This document shows, one piece after another, positions 1 to 8,223 of a stretch of 64,000 bases of DNA. The position numbers and the translations under genes were made by a program. Under the pieces are notes generated by a model. The model ran no database searches. It was not told the origin of the DNA and worked only from the letters and a program-made list of their open reading frames with translations. Position 1 is the first letter of the stretch. Each line of letters opens with the position of its first letter. The stretch lies in contig NZ_JADDIV010000002.1 in NCBI RefSeq assembly GCF_015070875.1, positions 744,001 through 808,000 of the forward strand, given 5' to 3'. Source of the stretch: Ramlibacter pallidus (lineage in GTDB: Bacteria > Pseudomonadota > Gammaproteobacteria > Burkholderiales > Burkholderiaceae_C).

Positions 1-684
1 CTTGGCGCCCCAGGCGCCCGTGACGAAGGTCAGCGCGCCGTCGGACACGCCGGACTTGATGTCCTCGTAGTAGGTGTTCAGGTTGCCCGCGACGGCGACC
101 GCGCCGGTGCCGCGGATCCAGTTGGCGGAGGGACCGGGCGCGCTGATCTTCTTGCCCTGCAGGTCCTCCAGCTTCGTGAGCGGGAACTTGGTCCAGATGT
201 GGTACGTGTCCAGCGACATGCCGCCCAGGTACACCAGGTTGTTCTTGGTCCAGGCGTCGGCCATCGCCGGCATGGTCCTCTGCAGGTCGGCCACGGTGCG
301 CGACACCAGCTCCATGTCCTCGGTGCCGAAGGGCGTGTAGTACGAGACGTTCTGCAGCGGAAACTTGGGCGCCTCGAAGATCGTGCTGACGATGCCCATG
401 TCGGCCACGCCGTCGGCGATGCCCTTCGACTCGCTGCCCAGCTTCACGAGCGTGCCGCCCCAGGCGCGCGTCCACTCTACCTTGTACTTGTTGCCGCCTG
501 CGGCCAGGCGCTTGTCCAGCTCGGGGATGAAGGTGTCCTCGATGGTCTTGACCCAGAGGAAGGTCGGCGGGTGGCCGGCGGCGGCCGTGAGCTTGATCAC
601 CTGCTGCGCCTGCGCGCTGCCGCCGGCGAAGGCGAGGCCCAGGGCCGCGAGCAGCAGCGATTGGCGGAAAGTGCGACGGTTCAT
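1..684 (-). CDS. TRAP transporter solute-binding protein, DctP family (partial)
   Basis: Periplasmic substrate-binding subunit of a TRAP transporter for carboxylates or similar organic acids. Translation from the ATG at 684 gives a cleavable signal peptide (MNRRTFRQSLLLAALGLAFA, then an AQA cleavage region). Family features follow: the GIADGVADMGI stretch, EDMELVSRTVADLQRTMP, and the LEDLQGKKISAPG block typical of DctP proteins. A purine-rich ribosome binding site (gaggagacaag) precedes the ATG. The frame runs open to base 1, so about 228 of an expected 330 residues are present. The start codon overlaps the TetR stop in an ATGA, so the two are probably translationally coupled. The DctQ and DctM membrane subunits would lie outside the window. 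The substrate cannot be told from sequence. Confidence 0.85.
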   Translation of the reverse strand, partial: MNRRTFRQSLLLAALGLAFAGGSAQAQQVIKLTAAAGHPPTFLWVKTIEDTFIPELDKRLAAGGNKYKVEWTRAWGGTLVKLGSESKGIADGVADMGIVSTIFEAPKFPLQNVSYYTPFGTEDMELVSRTVADLQRTMPAMADAWTKNNLVYLGGMSLDTYHIWTKFPLTKLEDLQGKKISAPGPSANWIRGTGAVAVAGNLNTYYEDIKSGVSDGALTFVTGAWGAK

Positions 685-1385
685 GCTTGTCTCCTCTTGG
701 GGGTTCGGGTGGCAGTGGATGGGGCCGGCACCAGCACGGCGGCGGTGCCGGCGCTGATGAAGTCGACCAGCAGCGGGCCGGCGCCGGCATCGGCCGTGCG
801 GTTCTGCCGGCGCGAAAGGCGTTCGACGCGGTCGTCGCTGATGTGGTGGAGCAGGGCGCCGACGGCGAACTGGTAGGCCCAGGCGGCGGCGGCGCGCGTG
901 CTGCCGGGGCAGGCGGCATGCAGCGCGTCGATGAAGGCGTGCGCCATCGGGTCGAAGTGCTCCTCGAGCACCTGCGCCGCTTCGGGCGTGCGGTAGAACA
1001 GTTCGCGCGCCACCAGCTGGGCGTAGTACTCGCCCTCCTCGCTGGCGCGCAGGCGCAGCACCGGCGCGACGAAGGCTTCGACCACGCGCTTGAGCATCCG
1101 CGGCCCGGGCGTGCCTTCGCGCGCCACGGCCAGCAGGGCCAGGCGCTCGTCGACGGTGCTGCGCCAGTGGTCGAAGATGGCCTGGAAGAGTTCGTGCTTC
1201 TGGCCGTGGTAGTAGCTCACCAGCGCCAGCGGCACGCCCGCTTCCTCGGCGATCTGCCGGATCGACACCGCGCGGTAGCCGTGCTGCGCGAACAGCTTCT
1301 CGGCCGCCAGCAGGATGGCCTGCTGCCGGTCGGGCCGCTCGGAACGGTCGACGGCGCGGCGGGCGGTGCGGGGGCCGGGGTCCAT
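681..1385 (-). CDS. TetR/AcrR family transcriptional regulator
   Basis: A 234-residue DNA-binding repressor. The N-terminal TetR helix-turn-helix is clear at about residues 20-65 (AILLAAEKLFAQHGYRAVSI, IAEEAGVPLALVSYYHGQKH). The C-terminal ligand domain resembles the CerR/DUF1956 group, with MLKRVVEAFVAPVLRLRASE. It ends in a 4-base ATGA overlap with the TRAP binding protein and diverges from acetoacetyl-CoA synthetase. An inverted repeat 10 bases upstream of its start is the likely operator. It therefore probably represses itself and the TRAP genes, and perhaps the divergent ligase. The effector is unknown. Confidence 0.85.
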   Translation of the reverse strand: MDPGPRTARRAVDRSERPDRQQAILLAAEKLFAQHGYRAVSIRQIAEEAGVPLALVSYYHGQKHELFQAIFDHWRSTVDERLALLAVAREGTPGPRMLKRVVEAFVAPVLRLRASEEGEYYAQLVARELFYRTPEAAQVLEEHFDPMAHAFIDALHAACPGSTRAAAAWAYQFAVGALLHHISDDRVERLSRRQNRTADAGAGPLLVDFISAGTAAVLVPAPSTATRTPKRRQA

Positions 1386-1394
1386 GGCGCCGGA

Positions 1395-1410
1395 TTGAAC
1401 GCCTGTTCAA
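1395..1410. promoter_or_regulatory. Inverted repeat, candidate TetR operator
   Basis: TTGAAC-GCCT-GTTCAA, perfect 6-base arms around a 4-base spacer. It lies 10 bases upstream of the tetR start in the 87-base gap between divergent genes. The position suits autorepression. The assignment is an inference from location and symmetry. Confidence 0.5.
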
Positions 1411-1472
1411 GAAAGTTGGACATGCATGCAAACCCTGAGACGCCCAGCCGGCCGCTGCAATAACCTCCGCGC

Positions 1473-3470
1473 ATGACCCCGCCCTACGTCCCCCGGATCC
1501 GCCTGTACCAGGACTGGCTGCGCGACCATCGCGGCCTGCGGTTCGACAGCTACGAGGCGCTGCGGCAATGGTCCATCGACGACCTGCCGGGCTTCTGGCA
1601 GAGCATCTGGGATCACTTCGACCTGCAATCGCCGACGCCGCACACGGCCGTGCTGGCCGAGGAGAAGATGCCCGGCGCCCGCTGGTTCGAAGGCGCGCAG
1701 GTGAATTACGCGCAGCAGGTGCTGCGCCACGTGCAGCCGGCGCACGCCGCCGGCTTCCCGGCGATCATCAGTCGCAACGAGCTGGGGGAACACCGCGAGC
1801 TGTCCTGGCCCGAGCTGCGGCGGCAGGTCGCGTCGCTGGCGCTGCACCTGCAGGCGCAGGGCCTGCAGCCCGGCGACCGCGTGGCGGCCTACCTGCCGAA
1901 CATCCCGGAGGCGATGGTTGCCTTCCTGGCCGTGGTCAGCCTCGGTGGCGTCTGGAGCATCTGCGCGCCGGACATGGGGACGCACGCGGTGCTCGATCGC
2001 TTCAAGCAGATCGCACCGAAGATGCTGATCGCCTGCGACGGCGTGCGCTACGGCGGCAAGGCGTTCGACCGCACTGCTGTGGTGGCGGAGCTGAAGGCGG
2101 CGTTGCCCAGCGTCCAGCACGTGCTGGTGCATCGCATCCTCGGCACCGACACGGCCGGGCTCCCGGCCTTCACGGACTGGAAGGACACGGTCACGCGCAG
2201 CGGCGCGGAGGTCGATGCCTTCGAGCCGCTGTGGCTGCCCTTCGACCACCCGCTGTGGATCGTCTATTCCAGCGGCACGACGGGCCTGCCGAAGCCGATC
2301 GTGCACGGGCATGGCGGCATCGTGCTGGTGATGATCGCCGACGGCGCCTTGCACAACGACGTGGGCTGCAGCTACGACGCCAACAGCTGGGGCGAGCGCT
2401 ACCACTGGTACAGCTCCACCGGCTGGGTGATGTGGAACGCGCAGATGGCGGGACTGCTCAGCGGCACGACGTGCTGCATCTACGACGGCAACCCGGGCGG
2501 AAGCAAGGAGAAGCCGGACTGGGGCGTGCTCTGGCGCTTCGCATCGGACCTGGGGGTCACCTTCTTCGGCGCGGGCGCGGCGTTCTTCTCCAACTGCATG
2601 AAGGCCGGCGTCGACCTGTCGCAGTTCGCGAACCTGCGCCAGGTGCGTGCGCTGGGCACCACCGGCTCGCCCTTGTCCGAGGAGGTGCAGCGCTGGGGCA
2701 CGCAGCAGTTCGAGCGCATCGGCGTGCGCGACATCTGGTGGTGCAACATCTCCGGCGGCACCGACTTCGCCGGCGCTTTCATCGGCGGCAACCGCGAACT
2801 GCCGCAGGTGCCGGGGCAGATGCAGTGCCGCGAACTCGGTTGTGCGGTGGAAGCCTGGAACGAGCAGGGCCAGCCGGTCAACGGCGAGGTCGGCGAGCTG
2901 GTGTGCACCAAGCCGATCCCGTCCATGCCGCTGTACTTCTGGAACGACGAGGGTGACAAGCGCTACCTCTCCAGCTACTTCGACATGTACCCCGGTGTCT
3001 GGCGGCACGGCGACTGGCTGAAGGTCACGCCGGAAGGCGGCTGCATCATCTACGGCCGCAGCGACGCCACGATCAACCGGCACGGGCTGCGCATGGGCAC
3101 CAGCGAGCTGTACAGCGCCGTGGAGGCGTTGCCGGAGGTGCTCGACTCGATGGTCGTCGACCTCGAGTTCCTGGGGCGCGAGAGCTACATGCCGCTGTTC
3201 GTCGTGCTGCGGCCGGGCGTCGCTCTCGACGATGCGCTGAAGGCGAAGTTGAGCGGCGCGATCCGGCAGGCGCTCAGCCCGCGCTTCGTCCCCGACGCCA
3301 TCGTGCAGGTGCCCGAGATCCCGCGCACGCTGTCGGGCAAGAAGCAGGAGCTGCCGATCAAGAAGCTGCTGCTCGGCCAGCCGCTGGAGAAGGTGGTCAA
3401 CCGGGACGCGATGGCCAATCCGGGCTGCCTGGACTGGTACGTGCAGTTCGCCCGTTCGCGGCAGGCCTAG
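1473..3470 (+). CDS. aacS: Acetoacetyl-CoA synthetase
   Basis: A 665-residue member of the acyl-adenylate/acetyl-CoA synthetase superfamily that activates acetoacetate with ATP and CoA (EC 6.2.1.16). The N-terminal ACAS-type segment (FDSYEALRQWSIDDLPGFWQ) is followed by the P-loop-like YSSGTTGLPKPIVHGHGG at about residue 263. The adenylation core GERYHWYSSTGWVMWN and the C-terminal PRTLSGKKQELPIKKLL with its conserved lysine follow. Length matches the family (about 650). The start ATG has no strong Shine-Dalgarno but agrees with the family N-terminus. It diverges from tetR. Acetoacetate and other 3-oxo acids are plausible substrates. The 3' end overlaps the convergent lysR pseudogene by 4 bases. 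Confidence 0.9.
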   Translation: MTPPYVPRIRLYQDWLRDHRGLRFDSYEALRQWSIDDLPGFWQSIWDHFDLQSPTPHTAVLAEEKMPGARWFEGAQVNYAQQVLRHVQPAHAAGFPAIISRNELGEHRELSWPELRRQVASLALHLQAQGLQPGDRVAAYLPNIPEAMVAFLAVVSLGGVWSICAPDMGTHAVLDRFKQIAPKMLIACDGVRYGGKAFDRTAVVAELKAALPSVQHVLVHRILGTDTAGLPAFTDWKDTVTRSGAEVDAFEPLWLPFDHPLWIVYSSGTTGLPKPIVHGHGGIVLVMIADGALHNDVGCSYDANSWGERYHWYSSTGWVMWNAQMAGLLSGTTCCIYDGNPGGSKEKPDWGVLWRFASDLGVTFFGAGAAFFSNCMKAGVDLSQFANLRQVRALGTTGSPLSEEVQRWGTQQFERIGVRDIWWCNISGGTDFAGAFIGGNRELPQVPGQMQCRELGCAVEAWNEQGQPVNGEVGELVCTKPIPSMPLYFWNDEGDKRYLSSYFDMYPGVWRHGDWLKVTPEGGCIIYGRSDATINRHGLRMGTSELYSAVEALPEVLDSMVVDLEFLGRESYMPLFVVLRPGVALDDALKAKLSGAIRQALSPRFVPDAIVQVPEIPRTLSGKKQELPIKKLLLGQPLEKVVNRDAMANPGCLDWYVQFARSRQA

Positions 3471-4338
3471 GCAGCGCTTGCTTGCTCTTCCAGGGCGTCG
3501 AGGAACGCGCGGGCCTTGGCGGGCACGTGGCGCCCCGGCAGCAGCGCGTGGATGCGCAGCGGCGAACAGCGCCACTGCGGCAGCACTTGCACCAGCTCGC
3601 CGCGCGCAACCGCTTCGGCACAGAACGTCGCGGTGATGCGCGCCACGCCCAGGCCGGTGATCGCGGCGAGGCGCCGAACCTCCGCGTTGCCGCTGCGCAG
3701 CCGCGGGTTGCGCATCTCCAGCTCCACCGGCTCCGTGGCGGCCTGCGTGAACGACCACGCCAGGTCCTCGGCACCAGCCAGCATCGGGAGGCCGGCGAGT
3801 TCTTGGGGATGCTGCAGCGGTGGACGGCCGGCCAGCAGCCGCGGCGCCGCGAACAGGCCGCGCTCCAGCGAGTAGACGCGCCGCGTGACCATCGTCGAGG
3901 GCGCGAGGCTGTGCTCGATCGCCGTGAACACGATGTCGTACTGCCGCTCGAACAGGCCCACGCGCGCGTGCTCCACGTCGAGCTGCACTTTCAGCTGCGC
4001 ATGCTCGCGCATCAGCCGGCAGGCCACCGAGGCGAGGTGGTGGGCGCCGAATTCGTAGGGCGCCGCGATGCGCAGCGTGCCCTGGACCGTGCTGCCCTGC
4101 GCCAGGGCCTCGCCGGCCCGTTCGCGCAGTTGCGCCAGCGGCTTGGAGATGTCGCGATAGAGCGACTCGCCGGCTTCGGTGAGCCGCAGCGAGCGTGTCG
4201 TGCGCTCCAGCAGGCGGGAGCCCAGCCGCGCGACCGAGGCACTCAGGCTGGACTTCGGCGGTCGAGCGCCCGCGCGGCGGCGGTGAAGCCGCCGTGGTCC
4301 ACCACCTGGCAGAAGGCGTCGAAATCATCCCAGTTCAT
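3467..4338 (-). pseudogene. LysR-family regulator, frameshifted near its start
   Basis: Reading from the ATG at 4338 gives a typical LysR N-terminus (MNWDDFDAFCQVVDHGGFTA). The frame then stops after about 28 codons. One base further along, a second frame continues as KSSLSASVARLGSRLLERTT and then a full effector domain, ending at 3467. A single missing base near 4259-4262, in a CG-rich run (gaccgccgaag where one extra C would restore LDRPKSSLSAS), splits the helix-turn-helix. The gene diverges from the Rieske oxygenase gene, the usual arrangement for a LysR regulator and its target. That target is also broken. Either this is genuine decay or a local sequence error. Neither fragment alone would bind DNA and sense a ligand. 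Confidence 0.75.
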
Positions 4339-4426
4339 CGTTCAGGATCCGGAACACAGCGGACAGCGCCGCCGGTTGATCGCAGCATGCCCTGTTCCTA
4401 GGATGGACGATGCACTGGAGAACCCC

Positions 4427-5508
4427 ATGTTCCTGAAGAACTGCTGGTACGTCGCCGCCTGGGACCACGAACTGCTGGATGGCAGGATGCTCCCGCGGAC
4501 GATCCTCGAGGAGGCCGTGCTCCTGTACAAGTCCGAGTCCGGCAAGGTCGTGGCGCTGCGCGACCGCTGCTGCCACCGCGGCGTGCCGCTGCACCTGGGC
4601 CGGCGCGAAGGCGATTGCGTGCGCTGCATGTACCACGGGCTCAAGTTCGATCCGACCGGCAAGTGCATCCAGATCCCGGGACAGGACGTGATCCCGCCGA
4701 AGCTGGGCGTCAGGAGCTACCCGGTGGTGGAGAAGGACCACCTGGTGTGGATCTGGATGGGCGACCCGGACAAGGCCGATCCGGGCCTGATCATCGACTT
4801 CCCCTACCTGCGGGACCCGCAGTGGAAGGGAATCCCCGACTACATGCATTACGACGCCAACTGGCTGCTGATCGTCGACAACCTCTCCGATTTCGCGCAC
4901 CTCGCCTTCGTGCACACGAAGACGCTGGGCGGCTCGGAGGAGTACGCGTACGTCACGAAGCCGGTGGCGGTCGAAAGGCTGCCGCGCGGTTTCCGCGTGG
5001 AGCGCTGGCACATGAACGCGGCCCCGCCGCCGTTCCACCGCAAGGTGCTGCCCGCGGCGGAGAAGGACGTCAACGTGGACCGCCGCAACATCGGGCACAT
5101 GCACATCCCGGGCATCTTCTTCCTCGAGTCGATGTTCTCGCCGGCCGGCAGCGGTTCGGAGCACGGCAATCGTGAAGGCACGCGCGAATACCGCAACTGC
5201 CAGTTCATGACGCCGGAGACGCGGCGACCTACCTGAACAACTGGGAAGGCGAGGACCACAACGTCTCGCGCTCGCTGCGGCAAAGCCTGGTCGAGGGCTT
5301 CCTGGAAGACAAGCATCTCATCGAAGCGCAGCAGAAGGTGATCGACGCCGACCCGGGCTTCGAACTGCAGGCGGTCGCGGCGGATGCGGCCTTGTCGCAC
5401 TTCCGCTCGACCTTCGGGAAGCTCGTGGCGCAGGAGCAGGCCGGGCCAGGGGCGCAGCCGGCAGCGCCTGTGGCGGCGCGCAAGCCGCACCAGGTCGGCC
5501 TGGCCTGA
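4427..5508 (+). pseudogene. Rieske aromatic-ring oxygenase/O-demethylase (VanA-like), frameshifted
   Basis: Oxygenase component of a vanillate O-demethylase-like system. From the ATG at 4427 (ggag seven bases upstream) the protein opens MFLKNCWYVAAWDHELL. It carries the Rieske [2Fe-2S] ligands CCH and CMYH (about residues 47-70). The mononuclear iron motif NLSDFAHLAFVH is also present. At about 5215-5236 the frame ends prematurely (ETRRPT, stop). A second frame resumes with ATYLNNWEGEDHNVSRSL and the normal C-terminal helix through 5508. Relatives carry roughly ten residues (THYFW-type) at the junction, so a short deletion of about 20 bases is likely. The catalytic motifs are intact but the C-terminal subdomain is lost. 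No ferredoxin reductase gene is adjacent. Confidence 0.75.
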
Positions 5509-5515
5509 GCGGAGC

Positions 5516-6223
5516 TCAGTGGTCGCGCAGGACGCCGTCCGCGCGCAGCCGGGCGAGCACGTGCCCCACCATGTCGTCGCAGCGCTGGCCGTCGAACCCG
5601 TGCAGCGCCGGCGCGAGCTCCGACCAGTCCGCCCGCAGGGCCGCCCGCAACATGGCGCGTGCGCGCAGGAAGCGGGTCTTCACCACGTCCTCGCTGACCT
5701 GCAGCGCGGCGGCGGTCTCGTCCACGGGCAGCCCTTCGACGGCCCGCAGCATGAACACGCTGCGGTAGATGGGGGGCAGGGTGTCGATCGCCTCGGAGAG
5801 CTGCCGGCGCAACTCGGCCCGCGCGGCTTCCTGTTCCGGCGAGGCGGCGGTCTCCTGCGGCACGGTGCTGCGGATGCGCATGTTGCTGTCCTCCGTGGCG
5901 GCGTCCTCGTTCCACGGCACGAGGCGCCCGAGCTTGCGCTGCTGCGCCAGCGCCTGGTGGATGGCGATGCGCGTGAGCCAGGTGGCCAGCGAGGACTCGC
6001 CGCGGAAGGCCTCCAGGCCCGTGAAGGCGCGCAGCCAGGTGTCCTGCACCACGTCCTGTGCCTCGGCGTCGTCCGCCACGATGCCGCGGGCGGCGCGGAA
6101 CAGCTGCCGGTTGTGGCGCCGCATGAGCCGGGCGAAGGCCGCCGCATCCCGGCGGCGCAGCGCCGCCAGCAGTTCGGCGGCGTCCTCGGCCGGCGCGGAG
6201 GGGGAGGGGCTGGGCACCTGCAT
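5516..6223 (-). CDS. RNA polymerase ECF sigma factor
   Basis: A 235-residue sigma-70 family extracytoplasmic-function factor. Region 2 lies at about residues 35-100 (FARLMRRHNRQLFRAARGIV, AQDVVQDTWLRAF, SLATWLTRIAIHQAL). Region 4 follows at about 135-195 (LRRQLSEAIDTLPPIYRSVF, VDETAAALQVSEDVVKTRF). The linker between them is acidic and variable. No anti-sigma factor is encoded next to it, which is unusual for this class. The short C-terminal tail may modulate activity. It converges with the broken oxygenase gene. Confidence 0.85.
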   Translation of the reverse strand: MQVPSPSPSAPAEDAAELLAALRRRDAAAFARLMRRHNRQLFRAARGIVADDAEAQDVVQDTWLRAFTGLEAFRGESSLATWLTRIAIHQALAQQRKLGRLVPWNEDAATEDSNMRIRSTVPQETAASPEQEAARAELRRQLSEAIDTLPPIYRSVFMLRAVEGLPVDETAAALQVSEDVVKTRFLRARAMLRAALRADWSELAPALHGFDGQRCDDMVGHVLARLRADGVLRDH

Positions 6224-6280
6224 GTCGCGTTGGATGCGCCAGGACGCGGAAAGTGACGGCCGGCGCGACGGACGGCGGCG

Positions 6281-7189
6281 TCAGGCGCGTGCGGGGGCCT
6301 TCTTGCGGTTCACCAGCACAATGCCGATCGCCACGGCCGTGAGGGCCGCCACCAGCTGCACCGTGAGCTTCTCGTCGAGCAGCGCCACGCCGAACAGCAG
6401 CGCGAACAGCGGGGCCAGGAAGGTGAAGGAGGACAGCTGCGTGGCAGGATAGTGCCGCAGCATCCACATCCAGGCGAGGTAGCTCGCGAAGGCGCCGATC
6501 ACCGTCTGCAGCCCCAGCGACAGCCAGGCGTAGCCCGAATAGTCCAGCGACCAGCGCTCGCCCATGCCCAGCGAGAGCAGCGGGGCGACGGCGGCCGTCA
6601 CGGCCACCTGGTAGAAGAGGGTCTTCTCGGCGCTGGAGCTCGCCATCTTCGAGCTGCGGATCACCAGCGTGGTCAGGCCCCACAGGACGCCGGCCGCGAG
6701 GCCCAGCGCGTCCCCGCGCAGCTGGCGCGGCGTGCTCTGGCCGGTGAAGCCCTCGCTGAAGGCGACCGCCACGGCCGCGAATGCGATCACCAGGCCGACC
6801 CATTGCACCGTGCGCAACTTCTCGGAGGGCACCAGCCGCGGCAGCAGCAAGGCCACCACGAACGGCGAGGTGTAGAGGAACACGGTCAGCCGCGAGGCCG
6901 CGGTGTCGCGCAGCCCCAGGTAGATGCACGCGAACTCGCCCGCGAACAGCGCGCCCGCCAGCAGCCCCGGCCGCAGGGTGTCGTCGCGCTCGAACAGCTT
7001 GATCCCGCGCACGGCGCACCATATCCACAGCAGCACCGTCGCGCCCAGGAAGCGCAGCGCGGCCTGCCACAAGGGCGGCACCTCGGAGACGGTCGTCTTG
7101 ATCAGGATCTGCTGGAAGCCCCAGAACAGGCAACAGGCCAGGAGCAGCGTGACGGCCAGTCCGTCGAGGTGTTCTTTTCTCTCGCGCAT
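6281..7189 (-). CDS. DMT-superfamily EamA-type exporter
   Basis: A 302-residue inner-membrane protein with about ten hydrophobic helices in two EamA repeats. The first repeat starts LAVTLLLACCLFWGFQQILI and the second starts near DALGLAAGVLWGLTTLVIRS. The C-terminus ends in the Lys/Arg-rich NRKKAPARA expected for cytoplasmic orientation. EamA proteins export amino acids or other small metabolites; the substrate cannot be predicted. It is a separate unit between the sigma factor and the MarR gene. Confidence 0.85.
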   Translation of the reverse strand: MRERKEHLDGLAVTLLLACCLFWGFQQILIKTTVSEVPPLWQAALRFLGATVLLWIWCAVRGIKLFERDDTLRPGLLAGALFAGEFACIYLGLRDTAASRLTVFLYTSPFVVALLLPRLVPSEKLRTVQWVGLVIAFAAVAVAFSEGFTGQSTPRQLRGDALGLAAGVLWGLTTLVIRSSKMASSSAEKTLFYQVAVTAAVAPLLSLGMGERWSLDYSGYAWLSLGLQTVIGAFASYLAWMWMLRHYPATQLSSFTFLAPLFALLFGVALLDEKLTVQLVAALTAVAIGIVLVNRKKAPARA

Positions 7190-7205
7190 CGCGCGATGGT
7201 AGCCG

Positions 7206-7637
7206 TCAGGCGCGGCCGGCGAGCTTGGCCAGCAGCTTCTTCAGGCGCGCCTGCTCCGAGGCGGCCAGCGAGCTGAGCATTTCGTTCTCATGCGCGCGCG
7301 CCTTCTCCAGCAGCGGCCGCACCAGCCGCTTGCCGGCGGCGGTGACGCCGACCAGCGTGCGGCGCTGGTCGCTGGCATCGGCGAGCAGTTCCACCCAGCC
7401 CTGCTCCGTCATGCGCTGGACCAGCTTGGTCACCGTGGGTTGCTTGGCGAGCACCTCGTGCGCCAGCTGGCTCACCGTGACGGGTTCGCTGTCGTGCAGG
7501 GTGGCGAGCACGCGCCATTCGATCGAACTCAGGCCCGCGGCGCGCACATGGCTGTCGAAGTCCTTGTACAAGGCGTGGTTCGCCTGTCCCAGCAAGTAGC
7601 CGAGGTACCCGTCGACGAACCTTTCCGGGCTGCTCAC
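7206..7637 (-). CDS. MarR-family transcriptional regulator
   Basis: A 143-residue winged-helix repressor. The start is the GTG at 7637, inside a GTGA overlap with the upstream flavin reductase stop. Seen: GLSSIEWRVLATLHDSEPVT, the recognition helix region LAHEVLAKQPTVTKLVQRMT, and the wing DQRRTLVGVTAAGKRLV. Co-translation with the flavin reductase and a perfect palindrome in the divergent promoter region make it the likely local repressor of the whole pyridine-type locus. In known nicotinate and picolinate clusters the regulators (NicR, PicR) are also MarR proteins. Confidence 0.85.
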   Translation of the reverse strand: MSSPERFVDGYLGYLLGQANHALYKDFDSHVRAAGLSSIEWRVLATLHDSEPVTVSQLAHEVLAKQPTVTKLVQRMTEQGWVELLADASDQRRTLVGVTAAGKRLVRPLLEKARAHENEMLSSLAASEQARLKKLLAKLAGRA

Positions 7638-8143
7638 AGCGGCAGCTCCGTGAAGTAGCGGCCGCCGTGGAACAGCAGCGGCATGGCGCCGGCCCGGTGC
7701 GTGCAGCGCTCCACCTCGCCGACGAAGATCACGTGGTCGCCTTCCTCGTAGCGGCTGCGGTTGAAGCACTCGAAAGTGGCCGCCGCCCCATGCAGCAGCG
7801 GCGCGCCACCCGCGCCCTCGTCGAAGGTGACGCCCCCCCAGCGGTCGGCGCCCTTCAGGGCGAAACGTTCGGCCAGCGACTTCTGGTCCGCCGCGAGCAC
7901 GTTGATGGCGTAATGCGACCCCGCGCTGAACACCGGCATGGAAGCAGCTGCCCGCGACAGGCTCCACAGGACGAGCGGCGGGGAGAGCGACACCGAATTG
8001 AAGGAGTTCGCCGTCAGGCCGATCACCTGGCCGTCGCCGCTGCGCGCGGTGACGATGGTCACGCCGGTGGCGAACATGCCCAGCGCGGCCCGGAACTCCT
8101 GGGCGGAAAAGCTTGGCGGCTGGGCTTGGCGCGACGGGGTCAT
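7634..8143 (-). CDS. Flavin reductase (HpaC-like)
   Basis: A 169-residue flavin:NAD(P)H reductase domain protein supplying reduced FMN or FAD to a two-component monooxygenase. Motifs: FRAALGMFATGVTIVTARSG, GLTANSFNSVSLSPPLVLWS (the flavin-binding region), HYAINVLAADQ, and the C-terminal GDHVIFVGEVERC. I chose the ATG at 8143 (MTPSRQAQ). The upstream ATG at 8170 lies inside the operator palindrome and probably upstream of the transcription start. It overlaps marR in a GTGA. The monooxygenase partner is most plausibly the acyl-CoA-dehydrogenase-fold protein across the divergent promoter. Confidence 0.82.
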   Translation of the reverse strand: MTPSRQAQPPSFSAQEFRAALGMFATGVTIVTARSGDGQVIGLTANSFNSVSLSPPLVLWSLSRAAASMPVFSAGSHYAINVLAADQKSLAERFALKGADRWGGVTFDEGAGGAPLLHGAAATFECFNRSRYEEGDHVIFVGEVERCTHRAGAMPLLFHGGRYFTELPL

Positions 8144-8158
8144 GGCGGGACCGATTGC

Positions 8159-8170
8159 ATGAAATTTCAT
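8159..8170. promoter_or_regulatory. Perfect 12-base palindrome, candidate MarR operator
   Basis: ATGAAATTTCAT sits between the divergent flavin reductase/marR and dioxygenase operons. A TATTAT -10-like element for the rightward operon lies at 8172-8177, and CATAAT on the other strand at 8178-8173 could serve leftward. The palindrome would therefore overlap both promoters. This is a good position for a MarR dimer to repress both directions. Confidence 0.6.
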
Positions 8171-8223
8171 GTATTATGGACCACATCCCTTCAAGGCGCG
8201 TGAACGGCATGCTGCAGGAAACC

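Noticed and set aside
5505..5519. CTGAGC-GGA-GCTCAG hairpin between the oxygenase and sigma factor genes
   Set aside because: Short stem formed largely by the two convergent stop codons, with no T tract; not a convincing terminator.
8170..8176. Starts at 8170 (flavin reductase) and 8176 (dioxygenase)
   Set aside because: Both lie in or beside the operator and -10-like elements, probably upstream of the transcription starts; 8143 and 8224 are better placed.
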